Origin: Bolinopsis microptera
Lineage: Eukaryota; Ctenophora; Tentaculata; Lobata; Bolinopsidae
Assembly (NCBI RefSeq): GCF_026151205.1
Contig: NC_087084.1
Location: 11,497,453 to 11,561,452, forward strand
Direction: 5' to 3'
Length of the DNA: 64,000 nt
Shown here: piece by piece, positions 11,901 to 22,975 of the stretch
Position numbering within the stretch: the stretch's first letter is position 1
Layout of the letters: each line of letters begins with the position of its first letter
Notes under the pieces: generated by a model
Databases searched by the model: none
Seen by the model: only the letters and a program-made list of their open reading frames with translations
Told to the model about the DNA's origin: nothing
Translations under genes and position numbers: made by a program

Positions 11901-13339
11901 GCGCCTCCTCGCGTTTCACCGGAATCAGGTCCCAAAAAATGCCTGGCCATCCAGTCAACGGACGGTTCTTCAAAGCGGAACTGGGTTTTGTAGTAAAAGT
12001 CCGTTTGGGGCTGACGTCGGGTCTTGAATGTTCTAGTCGAATGTGGGGCCGGTGGTAAAAGAGGAAGTGCCATAGAGCTCAGACTTAACACAAGCTGAGT
12101 TCAAACTTCGTCAATTAATCAATAACAAAATTAATCAATAACAAAAGACACAATCATGTCGAAAACATGCCACGAACATGATCATACAAAAGTTCAGCTT
12201 AACTTTCTATCACTGTCGGTATTGGGTTAGAATAATCTGCTAGGTAATTATTGAGCATCGATATGTATTTAATAAAGTTTGAGAAATTGACGGCAAACCA
12301 CAGTAAAACTACGGTGGGTTTCGGGAAACTACCGTGGATAAAAGAAAACTACAGTAAATCACGGTAAACCACTGTAAAAGGGACGTGAAATTACCTGTAG
12401 GGGACACAATATCGCACACGAAACATTCATTATAGATATCAAGAATGATTCTGAATTATCTTCGGAGTCAAGGGTGTTATCATTTTGCCGCCATTTCAAG
12501 ATTGCGATATCACAAATTCCATCACAGACATATGCGGTACGTGATGTGCGAATGTCGAATGTACTCGACACAAATTTCCCTCGAAAATGTTTATTTCACA
12601 TTCCTTCGATACATCGATGTACATCCGAATTTGGGTGTTTTCCCATTAACATAAGATGGCAAACAAAAGATCTGAATTAACCTGTCGTGCTTCTTAAAAT
12701 ACTGATTTGAGTATTTGAGTGCTAGTTTGAGAGCATTTTAGTGAGTATTTACTTGAATGTAAGTCATACTCACGATGAATTCAGCTTGAGTATTAGTTTT
12801 TACTGGGCAGTATATGCTCAAACTTTGTGAATACCGATTTGGAGACTCAGAAAAATCTAAGTAATTACTAGCGAGTATTTACTTAAGAAATACTTAGTTA
12901 TTATGAATGACCCCTATAGTCACAACATCTACAAAGCTGCCATATAGCCTGACTGACAATTTTCTCGACTGACTGACAATGTTTCTTCTTTTTCCCCATT
13001 TAGAATACAAAGATTAGTACATTTTGGCTTATGATTAATATTATATTTTTACCTATAGTTTACCTAGATTATGAATAGTACCAATTGAGCATCAAATTAT
13101 AAAATAAAACTGGTAATCTAAAAATTAAAGTTTTGACAAACCTGAGCATGCTTCCTAAAAGCCCTGAATCTCATGGATCTCTCTTCCTGGGAACTTCCTC
13201 GATGGTTTTTTTCCTCGAACTCAACGAAAACCTTTCCCATCTCACTCGGGTTCTGGAGCATGCTATCAAGGGTAGCATCATCCACCAAAACAGCAGCAAC
13301 TGCTGCCAGCAGGATAGTTAGCACGGATACTCGAAGCAT
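8989..13339 (-). CDS. Cathepsin L-like (papain family, C1A) cysteine protease with C-terminal ShKT domain, five exons, 425 aa
   Basis: Minus-strand exons: 13339-13142, 10717-10068, 9921-9787, 9503-9361, 9140-8989. Their sum is 1278 nt and phases agree at every junction (0, 2, 2, 1). Residues 1-20 form a signal peptide. The propeptide has an ERFNIN-like helix (EERSMRFRAFRKHAQEISVHN spans the exon 1/2 junction) and MNHFADMTDDE. The catalytic set is complete: Q144 (NQGSCGSCWAF), C150, H287 (NHAL) and N303 (KNSWGSEWG). The family normally ends soon after the NSWG region. Here an acidic Pro/Asp-rich linker leads to six cysteines spaced as in ShKT (C370, C377, C382, C391, C395, C398, ending TCGDC), then four more cysteines (C406, C413, C418, C424). 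Predicted secreted or lysosomal protease. A TATATAAG lies about 52 bp upstream of the ATG. The S/T-poor acidic stretch before the mature enzyme is also unusual. Confidence 0.9.
9668..9762. repeat. Intronic tandem repeat with CACGTG hexamers
   Basis: In the intron between protease exons 3 and 4. Two copies of ACGTGACCTAAC are followed by three copies of a 19-bp unit ACTATGGTAGTCACGTGAC, each carrying the palindrome CACGTG (E-box core). Confidence 0.75.
10963..12914 (-). mobile_element. PIF/Harbinger-type element in intron 1 of the protease gene
   Basis: Bounded by inverted GGGGTCATTCATAA ends (10963 onward, complement ending 12914), with TAA on the left and TAT on the right where a 3-bp TWA duplication is expected. 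Subterminal copies of GGTATTCATAAAGTTAG-like sequence occur on the left, and their inverted counterparts (GAGTATTTACT, GTGAATACC) on the right. The interior encodes a partial transposase on the minus strand. Insertion is in a 2.4-kb intron and does not break the host frame. Confidence 0.75.
11525..12091 (-). pseudogene. Partial PIF/Harbinger (HARBI1-like) transposase
   Basis: Residues about 45-130 match the N-terminal helix-turn-helix half of Harbinger transposases: LTNKQKMEICLRYFSDPGFQ, then VSEIVGVSQPTVSRTVKYV and a following IFPTTT. About 60 residues later the sequence is unrelated. Only about 550 bp remain before the element end, too little for the DDE catalytic domain. Either an intron follows or the element is internally deleted. 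Likely non-autonomous. Confidence 0.7.
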
Positions 13340-13390
13340 TTTGACACGAATACGGATTCGGATTATATTATTGGTGATGTGGATTACGGT

Positions 13391-13398
13391 CTTATATA
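13391..13398 (-). promoter_or_regulatory. TATA box of the cathepsin-like gene
   Basis: TATATAAG on the minus strand, 52 bp upstream of the start codon, implying a very short 5' UTR. Confidence 0.5.
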
Positions 13399-13400
13399 TC

Positions 13401-15660
13401 TAAAAAGGTTCATTGTTGTCGGGTGCACGTTCAAGCTGGGCGCGTGGCTTTGTTTACACGTGTTTATTGTTTATGATACTCCAGGTGGGGATACCTTTTC
13501 TCTCTATACCGTTTTCTCTCCTTCGTTCGATCGTACTACTGCAGCGCAGCCTTTGTTTTCTCTCAGCTCAATACTCTCTAATTGTTTGTCTTACTATATT
13601 AATATACTATATACCAGCTGTTTTACTATAGACTATTTACTACTAGAAACCCCTCAATTTTCAGTTTTTTGCCGCTGCCGGTAAGATTTCGTCAAGTTTA
13701 AAATATAATATAGATATGCCACCTGTTCCACCATCCACCACTTCGACAACTCTCCAGATGGTATTTATTGTTTATAGGACTCCTTTATGGTCTTTCAGAG
13801 AGCTCCCTTATTGTTTATAACTGGTAGACTGAAAACCGGATGCTAAACCTGTGATGTTTCAGCGGTTCACGTGCTGTTTATTTGTCTTCATTGCACTCTA
13901 TAGTAGTAAATAAACTGCTGCTCTATGGACCGAGAACTCGAGGTAGTGCTCCAGTCCCCACCCACATCAATTGTTGAGGATCATACAATGCTTAGTGAGA
14001 GAAGCACGTGTCTGGGCAGACTGTTGAAACTTTATAGGGAAACGTAGGATCTTTTAACTTTCAGCTTCATCTCTCAGCGTTTTTAATAAATATAACGCGA
14101 GAAGATTGGGAAGCCGTGTAAAACATTAATATACCAGAGCCAACATATAAGTACGCCAAAATGTTGTGAAAAGTGCGACTCAGCACTTGCTTATAAGTAT
14201 AATTGTTTAATGTGCGGCTTAGCGGAAAATTTTGCGAATAGTGCGGCTCATGTGCGGCGAATAATTGCGAAATGTTTGGCGAATTTTCTTAAGTTAGTCT
14301 TTCTGTGTTAGAAAGCTGCCCAAACATTACCAATTACTATAACATAATGTTATTGTTAGGTTTATAATTATTCGTATAAGTAAAGGAGTCGATCACATAT
14401 TACGTAATTAGCCGATGGAGAAGGGATTTGTAAAATGAAGATTGATTACGGGTGGAGGGGATAAAAGTGCAATCGTTGGAATGTTTATCTACTCAGAAAT
14501 GTGGTGTCTTTTACTCAAAATTTACACCATTTTGATTCTCAAAATGGAATAACCATTAATCATGCTACTTTACATTTTAAAAGTTACTCAGCACTCATAT
14601 TTCATCGGAAATAGCATACATTTAGAAAATAGCGCTATATTTTATTCCATCTAGCTATGTCTTATCAAAAAAATAACTGTTTGGTGCTTTGGTCGGAATA
14701 TAATTATATAAAATATTTGGCGCTTTGGTTGGAATATATAAAATATTTGGTATCGAGCTGCTGGTAAACGATTCATTGAGTCACTAGTCAATATCTTAAT
14801 TAAGGTAGGTAAGGCACCGAAACTGTTTAATGTTTATTGCGGTAGGTACATAGGTATTGGTAAGGTACCGAATATGTGCGGTAAACGGCTTTAAGTGCGA
14901 ATATAATGTGCGTGAGATAATTCCACGCACGACGCACTTATAATATGTTCCTTTTGTAACATATTATACTGCGCCATGCATTTACTTACATACTTAAATG
15001 ACGCTATTAAAGTTTATATTATCCACAGTCTTCACTCAAGTTATAAATTTCAAATTAAAAATCGTGGCTTGAAATGCAGTGATAATTCATTCTTCAATCT
15101 GATACTGAGAAATACATAGTAAAGTTAGATTAAGAAATACATATTTAAATTAAAAATCTCCCCTTGGACCTCAATATTTCAAAAGGAAAAGTAAAGTAAC
15201 TCATATAATACGAAAACTGGAATTGTTGATAATATTGAAGTTTGGAGCATATGTAACTTTGAGCATATTTATTGTGATATAAATCGAAATTTTACCCACT
15301 TCCTGATTCGCAAATTAAAATGGCTGTAGCTCATCGACAAAAAGGGAACAAAGGCCGACGTTAAATTGAATCTCGTGACCATTAGTGTTATCTCAATACC
15401 ACTTGATCTTAATACCACGGTGTCACGTGTTCTTAATAACACAGTGCGACATGTCCGTATTCTGCACACCTCAGTCCTGGACTGCAAGCCTGTGAAAAAT
15501 GATACTTTTATGATAAATTTGTTATATTCAGTTCGTTATATTCAGTTCTCTTTCATGATACAACTGTTAGTAAATGATAAATATGTTAGCTGCAGCTGCA
15601 GAACTAATATAAAATACCAAATCTCTTTACTTGACGTATGTCAATGTGTCCATCTAATAG
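13401..15660. other. Intergenic DNA with one-sided MITE and repeat fragments
   Basis: No gene seen. 14160-14290 has the GTGCGGCTTA / GCGAATTTTC repeat related to the one at the start of the window. 14386-14470 resembles one end of the GGGGTCGTTCACATATTACGTAAT MITE family. 14805-14900 has repeated GGTAGGTAAGGYACCGAA. Confidence 0.45.
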
Positions 15661-15779
15661 ATGTTAAATCAAGAAACTAAAACTCAGACTTGCGTATTCA
15701 ATAAATACGCAAGTCTGAATTTTAGTTTTTTGATTTAACATATAGTATAAATACTTAAATACTATTTAAGTATTTATAC
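15661..15779. repeat. Two consecutive hairpins
   Basis: First hairpin: arms 15661-15698 and 15704-15741, 38 bp with two mismatches and a 5-nt loop. Second: arms 15745-15761 and 15763-15779, a perfect 17-bp inverted repeat with a 1-nt spacer. No clear transposon ends. Confidence 0.85.
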
Positions 15780-15834
15780 ATAAGTTAGATCTATCAATTA
15801 CTATAATTTATAAATCACTGTCATTAGTTATAAA

Positions 15835-16002
15835 TTACAGAATCACAGAAATCCTCACCCCTGGGCAGAGTATCTCCTTCTCCTGAAAGTGAACTGTGGG
15901 ATTATCTGCGGATGTACTCCTACTTTTTCTTACGTTGTTATCTTTATCCAGAGAACTGCGAACTGGTACTCCAACCACTGATGTAAATAAATAGCTGCTC
16001 AT
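15835..16002 (-). CDS. Possible first coding exon, 55-codon open frame, unrecognised
   Basis: ATG at 16002 in an AAAATGA context. The open frame is hydrophilic and of normal codon content. It either ends at TAA (15835) or is spliced at a donor CAGG|GTGAGG near 15853-15858, giving about 49 residues ending KEILCPG. No downstream exon was found and no family is recognised. Confidence 0.3.
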   Translation of the reverse strand: MSSYLFTSVVGVPVRSSLDKDNNVRKSRSTSADNPTVHFQEKEILCPGVRISVIL

Positions 16003-17108
16003 TTTAAATTTTGTTTTTTAACAGCTATTTGTTTTTCTAACTTAGAAAACATAAAATGAAAAACGGAATCATCGAATACTTGGGTTTTATATGCAAGTTT
16101 TTACTCCATAAGTTAAATTATCTAAGCACAACATCATTAATGCAGTTCTATAATCTATAAGTTCAGAAGAGGCAACATAAATCATAATCAAACATGCGCA
16201 AAAACCTGCGCTGAAATCCTAACATTAGAGAATTTGTCAGCTCAGTGCTAAAGACTAACCCAGATATGCGAGAGACACTATAAGTATTACAATAACACTG
16301 CTACATAGCCGACCCATCTCCCGTCCCTTTCAATTTGACATAAACTGATGACAAGTCTTAAATTACAAATAAGTTCAAATTCGGTGACGATGAATTGTAA
16401 AACTACACGATACAGGCGGTGCAAAATGATTTATTCAAAAAATAAGTAAAATCCCCCCATTGAACTACAATGTTTTCAGTTATGAATGAAAACAATCTGA
16501 TCATGGTTTCATTAAAATCAAAATTGAAGTAAAAAACATATCTAACAGAAGATATTCTGGATTTATAAACTCAAACTTAAAATAAATAGTTTTCTGGATT
16601 TATAAGTTCACCAAATTACCTGGTAATCTAACTGCTAACAGCATCTTTATCTCCGAAATTGACAAGGGTTATTTATAGTGCCTGCAGTTGATACGGTTTT
16701 AAAAGAGTGATAATGGAAGCATTTTACTCGATGGTTTTTTAGAGGAAGAAGGCTTGATGACCATTTTATCACCTGGTTAAGAGGTAATTCGCTAGACTAT
16801 GATGTAGATATGATACCTGCACCTGGAAATGTCGTTAAAGGAAATTTAACTCATTAAATACATGCTCACTGCAGCTATTTAGCAACAATGATCAGTCTCA
16901 AATATCGATTACAAATAATTACCACGCCTACTATAATAGTATAATTATTTACTGGGCGGCGTTCAGCCTGTCATTCCGTTGCATCTGTTTATAAGGATAA
17001 AAGCCTGAGGTTCCCACTCCCCATACCAGGTAAACAACTGTAAGACTAAGGATATCCCTTAATTTTCAAGTTTGGGTCTTGTTGTCTTAACAGGACGGTA
17101 GAATTTAG
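16003..17108. other. Intergenic DNA with one dispersed repeat fragment
   Basis: 16945-16990 carries CAGCCTGTCATTCCG, a fragment of the MITE seen whole at 22157-22637. Otherwise nothing seen. Confidence 0.4.
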
Positions 17109-17111
17109 CAT

Positions 17112-17357
17112 ATGTCCCCGGGGAGGAAGAGTCCCGGGGAGGAAGAGTCCCCGGGGAGGAGGAGTCCCCGGGGAGGAGAAGTCCCCGGGGAGGAGGAGTC
17201 CCCGGGGAGGAGGAGTCCCCGGGGAGGAGGAGTCCCCGGGAGGAGGAGTCCCCGGGGAGGAGGAGTCCCCGGGGAGGAGGAGTCCCCGGGGAGGAGGAGT
17301 CCCCGGGGAGGAGGGGTCCCCGGGGAGGAGGAGTCCCCGGGGAGGAGTCCCCGAGGA
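17112..17357 (+). repeat. GC-rich 17-bp minisatellite
   Basis: About 14 tandem copies of AGTCCCCGGGGAGGAGG, with a few 15-bp and 16-bp variants. The 17-bp unit cycles through all three frames and lacks stops on either strand, so both strands show artefactual open frames of about 100 codons made of Ser/Pro/Gly/Arg/Glu. Strong GC contrast with the flanks. Confidence 0.95.
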
Positions 17358-17641
17358 GTATCATTCAGTAGTTCATTGTTTGCTTCTGGGTTCTGCTATT
17401 CTCTGTCTTCATAATCGGGACTCAAACAGATGTTTTCAAAACATATTCTTGGTGAAAATATCTTTGTCGTGAAACCTCCAATAAATTGATTAAATTGTTG
17501 TACAAAATTATACAATTCATTTCTTAATAAACAGATAATTTTATGGCTAGTAATCCCTTACTCTTGGTTGTGATATATCAGGAGCTTACATTTACTTACT
17601 TCGTTACTTCGTTGAGTTCATCCGTGGAGTCGGAAGGGTCA

Positions 17642-18100
17642 TCAGATATCTGACCACCTGGATGGCGAGTAGTCGACCAGTGAGTTTGACCAACTGCAGC
17701 TGTAGCCGGCGACCGGAGGGTTGTCCGGTATCAAAGCAAGAAAGTTCGACAAACTACACTTAAACATGTCAAAGGATGAATCAGCCTTTACTGTGTGAGG
17801 CACTTTGTTCCACAGCTTCGGTCCTTGAACTGCAAAAAACCTGTCGTACAGTGACTGGTTGCGTAAGGAACTTGACTTGGACAATGAGGGTATGACAGCT
17901 ACATCCCCCTGTCTTGGGGTCACCTTGAATTTGATATCACAGCAGTTTGGTACCACATTATGGAGAATCTTCCACATCATCAGGATGATATACCTCTCCC
18001 GTCTGCGCTGTAGAGACATCAATTTAAGCTGTACGAGTCTTTCCCAATAGTTGAGATGTTGAAGACCGCCAATACGACTGGTGAAATTATTAATTATTAT
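17642..18100 (-). mobile_element. Relic of a LINE ORF2 C-terminus
   Basis: The minus-strand frame reads like the C-terminal region of CR1/Jockey-group ORF2 proteins: NYWERLVQLKLMSLQRRRERY, MMWKILHN, then FFAVQGPKLWNKVP and a final FKCSLSNFL block. No reverse transcriptase is left. 5'-truncated copy. Confidence 0.7.
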
Positions 18101-18364
18101 GTAACAAATAAAATTGATTAAAAACAGCTGCATAGAAAGTTTAAGTATAGTTATATTTGATAATTTTTTTCAATCTCCAACATTTTACAACTAAAATGGC
18201 GAAAAATTCCAAACGTTCCATTTCATTCCTTTCATAAAACAATCAAGAACTAGTGTCTATCTTCGAGTTCATCAGAAAGTGTTCATTGTTCTTCTCATGT
18301 CAGAGAGTTCAGTGTTCAGAGCATTCTTAGTGACAGTCGTTGATCTACTCAAATAATCATCAGT

Positions 18365-19297
18365 TTAGTCCAGCAACCTTCTTCGTTCCCCCTCTCCAAC
18401 AGAACCCTCACCAGTAGTACAGCACCTTATCAGAACGCTGGAGATCACCCTAATCCTAGATTTGAGGAACCCCCTGAAGCTGTTAAGAGTGAGTGTAAGG
18501 ATGTAGAAGTTAGCTGTTACCCCAAATAAGGAAATGCCCATCGCAAATGTATAGAGATTATTAAGGTAGGCTTTTGGGAAAATAAAGTGAGCGATGTAGT
18601 AGATAGCCGAGGGAATGCTGATGAGAGTGTGGACGGTAACAGTGAGCAGGACTGTCAGGACCCCTTGCCACTGGAGACCTCTGTCTGCAATCCTCCTAGC
18701 AACAACTAGCAACAACACACTACTTACTATAGTGATCAAAGTAAAAGTGAGCAGGGTTAATCCTATCGCGGTGCTGTAAACTGCAATTCCCGTATTCGTC
18801 CACTTGCCCCAATTATAATCGCAGTTGTAGGTATCATGATCAAAATAGACACCACTTTTATCTCTAGCAATTGCTGCAGTAGGGAATATGAAGCTGCATA
18901 CCCACATCCCACAGGCTATCATATGAGCAGTTTTACTTGGAAAGTTAAATGCTCTGAGAGGATATTTGACTATGAGCAGCTTAGAGAAAGCTATAGCAGC
19001 CATCAGTTGACATACAACCGAGGCACAGCTAGCATATACAAACAGATCTAGGTAACATAGGATGTCTCCAAGGATCCAATCATTTGCAGCCAAGGACACT
19101 ACACCGGGCAAAATACTGAACACTGTTAATAATAAATCTGCAACAGCAATGTATTGGATAAAGGTAACTATTACTTTATGAAGCTTTATCGCATTGTACC
19201 TCAGGGACCCGACCAAAATGAGCGTGTCTCCGATCAGTGAAGAAATAGAAATGAAGGATTCATATCCGATAAGAATTTGTCTTTCTCTTTTGTTCAT
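18365..19297 (-). CDS. Single-exon class A-like GPCR, 310 aa
   Basis: ATG at 19297. Seven hydrophobic segments are visible. TM1 has G-D24-T where G-N is usual. TM2 has the conserved Asp (D54, IAVADLLLTV). C81 and the Cys of YNCDYNW in the second extracellular loop can form the standard disulfide. The TM3 end is F-S-K (104-106) in place of D/E-R-Y, followed by VKYPL. TM7 reads ANFYILT where NPxxY is usual, so the Pro is missing. These are departures at switch positions, yet the frame is fully open, arguing against decay. The short basic C-tail has Cys-Cys for possible palmitoylation. Ligand and subfamily unknown; it is not closely similar to the receptor at 1702-2763. Confidence 0.85.
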   Translation of the reverse strand: MNKRERQILIGYESFISISSLIGDTLILVGSLRYNAIKLHKVIVTFIQYIAVADLLLTVFSILPGVVSLAANDWILGDILCYLDLFVYASCASVVCQLMAAIAFSKLLIVKYPLRAFNFPSKTAHMIACGMWVCSFIFPTAAIARDKSGVYFDHDTYNCDYNWGKWTNTGIAVYSTAIGLTLLTFTLITIVSSVLLLVVARRIADRGLQWQGVLTVLLTVTVHTLISIPSAIYYIAHFIFPKAYLNNLYTFAMGISLFGVTANFYILTLTLNSFRGFLKSRIRVISSVLIRCCTTGEGSVGEGERRRLLD

Positions 19298-20575
19298 AAT
19301 GGAGCAGTCGGCAGTAAGATTCTGCCTTCAAATTCCCTAGATAATTTGAGAAATATAGTCTAGTAGTAATAGTATCACCTATTTAAAATTAGGTTTACTT
19401 ACTAAAAGTAAAATATTATGATCATTATAATTATACCACTATTATGCAACTATTGACTATACGTACGTGGACGGCTGAAAGGGGTTCACCAAAATAAAAA
19501 TAAAATGAAGCATTTCACGTTATGTTTTGGTCATGTATACCAGATGAATAGACTATATATTATAGAGATCTGAGATACATAACGGGTGATACTCGTAAAA
19601 TATTTTTTCAAATATACGGTCAAGACCGTCCGTTGACGAGTCCAAATCGGCGCGCGTCTTGACAGGTTATAAAGTTAAACCTATAATGCAATGAGATACA
19701 AACAAATAAAAAGAATACAAATAATTATACACCGTCCAAATAACTGTTACTGATCCTAAACATACAGGGTTACTCAACAGCGGAAATAATTTTCAGGAAA
19801 CTACCCGCATTGTAATTTAATATCAAATTTCATATCAAAAGGTCTAGGTGTTCTGTGGAAGAGGAGCTCCAGTGGAAGAGGCGGTCCACGCGTTATCCAG
19901 GAGAGTTGCAAACAAACAGGTTATTACAAACAAGTTATTGCAAACAAACAGGTTTAATAATACAAATACAGGTTTTTAAAACTGGTTAAAATATCGTTCC
20001 ACTAATTGATGAATTCAATAACTCTATTAATCCAATAATTTCTTTATAAATAATTCTAATAACAATAAATGTCCTTTCTGACCAATGGCTGCATTGCTCT
20101 GCAAATCTCTCCAATCAGATCTTAATCATATAAGTGATCACTTAATTCATCTTTATGAAACCCAATGCCAAAGTGAATATTTGCAATTTTACATGGTTTA
20201 TCTACCATTTTAATGATTGATTGGGGGACTGGTCCGTAGTACCAGCCAATGTTTACTCAAAAGTAATATATAATTGAAATAAGTTAAATATTCATCCCCG
20301 AGGGGCACGCAGATTATAATTGTGATGTTATCTATTAAAACTATTCGATTAAAATTTTATTGGTCGAGTCGTCTAGCCCTGATCTGCAAACATATTTGAT
20401 ATTGGTAACTTTATGATGCTGCCTCACCGCAATTAGGTGTGTTATCAGTGTAGATATGCGCTATGTGGCAGTGAAATAAGGAATGTGCTGTTAGAATGGC
20501 AGGTGGTTTGAAATGTTGTCCTGATTCAGATTGTTTAATTTGAGCTGTATGAGTTTGGTTTTGAGTGATTATTGA
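19298..20575. other. Intergenic DNA; one copy of a dispersed GC-bearing repeat
   Basis: 19585-19680 (GGACTCGTC-like and GGCGCGCG core) is repeated in inverted orientation at about 34055-34130. No gene seen. Confidence 0.45.
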
Positions 20576-21853
20576 CTATGTTCTTTGTGATTTACGTAAT
20601 CCAGGTAGGTTGTGGAGTAAAAATGGTGGCCATTCGTCGTTGCAGCCAGCACTTTGCAAGTCTAGTAGTACTTTTTTTGACGAATTCTTATATATGTTGA
20701 TAGAAAATATACTGGATGGGCATGTAATGCGAGTGTTATGCTCTGAAATAGCGAGCATTGGGCCTTTATAAAAGATGCTAGATCTCAGGTCAGTCTGTGA
20801 GTAAATTGATAACCAGTCTAAGTTTTGTTCGTGTGTCGTTCCTTGTTTGGGTGTGTTAGGAGGGAAAAGTTCTGAAATCGATTTAGGTAACAAACTAGAC
20901 ATATTTCGAATTTTGTGCAGTAAAATAAGTGCGTTTTTAACGATAACCCCTTGAACGGTTAAGACCTCGTGTTCTTTAAATGCTAGTTTTGTGTGCTCTG
21001 GCAGTTTTCCGTCCTTGTAGTAGTAGTTCACATTTCCGGCCATAACTGCCCTCATACCTTGTTTTTGTTTAGCAAAAAGAGATTCTATAAGAGATTTTGA
21101 AGCAAATCCCCAGACAAGTGAGCAGAAGTTTAAATGGGACTGAACAAAACTTTGGAAAATCTGTAAACGGGCCTTCATTGGCAATTTATGTTTTATCCTG
21201 TACATCACCCCAATAAATCTTGACATCTTGCTCCTCAGTGCTTTTATGTGGCTACTCCAGTTAAGCTTTTCATCTACAATTACACCAAGAAACCGGGCTT
21301 CAGTTTTACGTTCTAATACTGTATTTTCTATTTGTACTTTAATCAATGATGGTTCTATGCGCTTTTTCGAGAAAATCATATAACACGTCTTTTTTAGATT
21401 TAGTGCTAATCCGTTGCTATTAACCCACCGTGATAATGTTTCCGTTAGTTGGTTGACCCTTAGCATTAGTTCTTGGACATTGGAACCGTTAATAATGATA
21501 TTTGCATCGTCTGCATAAAGTATGAATTTTACCATCATGTTAGAAATACCGGGAAGATTGTTGATGTATATGACGAAAAGTAAGGGACCTAGTATGCTCC
21601 CTTGTGGAACACCATGCACGATAGGCTTGTGGGACGAATGTGAATTGTTTATTGCTACATATTGGCTTCTATCACTTAGGTATGACTCAAACCACTTTAG
21701 AGCTATTCCCCGGATGCCGTAGTGCTGTAATTTATTTAGCAGTGTAGCATGATCCAGGACGTCAAACGCTTTACTGTAATCTAATAATAGCAGTAGTGAA
21801 ATTTGGTTTTTGCTAAGAGAGTGTAAAATTGTACTTTGTGCATTATAAAACAT
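20576..21853 (-). mobile_element. 5'-truncated CR1/Jockey-group LINE, reverse transcriptase 425 codons
   Basis: The open minus-strand frame holds the palm of a non-LTR reverse transcriptase: LLLLDYSKAFD (catalytic D25), GVPQGSILGPLLFVIYINNLP (81-101), YADD (113-116), and the LNLKKTCYMIFS and RFLGVIVDEKLNWSSHI blocks. Endonuclease, fingers and ORF1 are absent, so this is a dead 5'-truncated insertion, although the frame is unbroken and probably young. It belongs to a different lineage from the element at 50.6-56.5 kb. Confidence 0.9.
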
Positions 21854-22156
21854 ATTAATAAATCTAATTTCAACTTAAAACAGCATACTGGGGTTCAACT
21901 TAACTTCTAGTTCAGAGATACTACACACGTCCCTAACAATTCACAAGAATTTTCTTAAAATTTGGGCGAGTGATTTAGTAGGAGCGCATAAACTTACAAG
22001 GAAAGTGTCCGAAAAATTTAAAGCATTTAAATTTAATTTAAAGCAATTTAAAGCATATCCTGGATATCCAACGACCAACCATCAGACATTATGTTACAGC
22101 TAAAAGCAACGTATTTTGCCCCATTTTGATCGCTATATCAACTCCGATATTACCTG

Positions 22157-22637
22157 CCACCTGGGGACCTCAGGCTATTATGTTCATAAACATAATAGAG
22201 ATTCGGCGGAATGACAGGCTGAGCGCGGCCCAGTAACTCCGATATTCACCAAATTTTTCGGACAGTTGTGAAAGCCCTACTATTGGAAGGTTGTCGCCAA
22301 TTTTCAAAATGATCTCATTCAAGGAACCGAAGATATATCCGAATAATACGACAAAAATCAACGAATTTGGTCAAATTACCCGACTTTTACAGCTACTTTT
22401 GCTCCAAAAGCCGCGCACCATCAAATATGGCACCGCTATAGGCGAAACTCACTGATCTTTCCAAAAAGGTATGACAAATTTTGTATTGTGAAAATTCTCA
22501 CAGTCTCTAGAAAACAGTGGTACAAAAATTTTTAAAATCCGAGCAAATTTATTTTTACTGGGCCGCGCTCAGCCTGTCATTCCGCCAAATTTTTATTTAT
22601 TATGTTAATGAACATAATAGCCTGGGGTCCTCAGGTA
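22157..22637. mobile_element. MITE with about 80-bp inverted ends containing CAGCCTGTCATTCCGCC
   Basis: The left end (22157-22240) and right end (22548-22637) are inverted copies: both have CAGGCTATTATGTTCAT, GGCGGAATGACAGGCTGAG and CGCGGCCCAGTAA. No coding capacity. Partial copies lie at 16945-16990 and 22919-22975 plus 23813-23850, the last split by the next element. Confidence 0.75.
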
Positions 22638-22669
22638 AGTTGATTTTTATCGTGCACCCCCTACTTAGC

Positions 22670-22775
22670 TTAGGGTTAGGGTTTGATCATTCATGCATAA
22701 TATGCTACAATCAGGGATTGGGTTAGGGTTAATGTTATTAGGGTTAAGTTGGGATCAGATTAGAGGGTTAGGATT
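22670..22775. repeat. Short interspersed TTAGGG-like motifs
   Basis: Several GGGTTAGGGTT and GGGTTAAG motifs, never more than two in a row. Degenerate; not a telomere array. Confidence 0.4.
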
Positions 22776-22975
22776 TCGAATAGTCATTTGCATTCAGGGC
22801 CACGTTGATAAAGTTTTAAAAAAGTCACGTGACAGTCGAGTGATTAATCATCATCCGTATTAAAAGGAAAGATATGAAACCTGCCTCAATTCTCAAAAAT
22901 ATTCAGTGTAAATATATATCTTACGGCGGCGCTCAGCCTGTCATTCCGCCGAATCTCTTATATTCTTTATGTTTA

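Noticed and set aside
17059..17414. About 100-codon frames on both strands, Pro/Gly/Arg-rich
   Set aside because: They are translations of a 17-bp minisatellite without stops.
22670..22775. Telomeric repeat
   Set aside because: TTAGGG units are isolated, at most two in a row.
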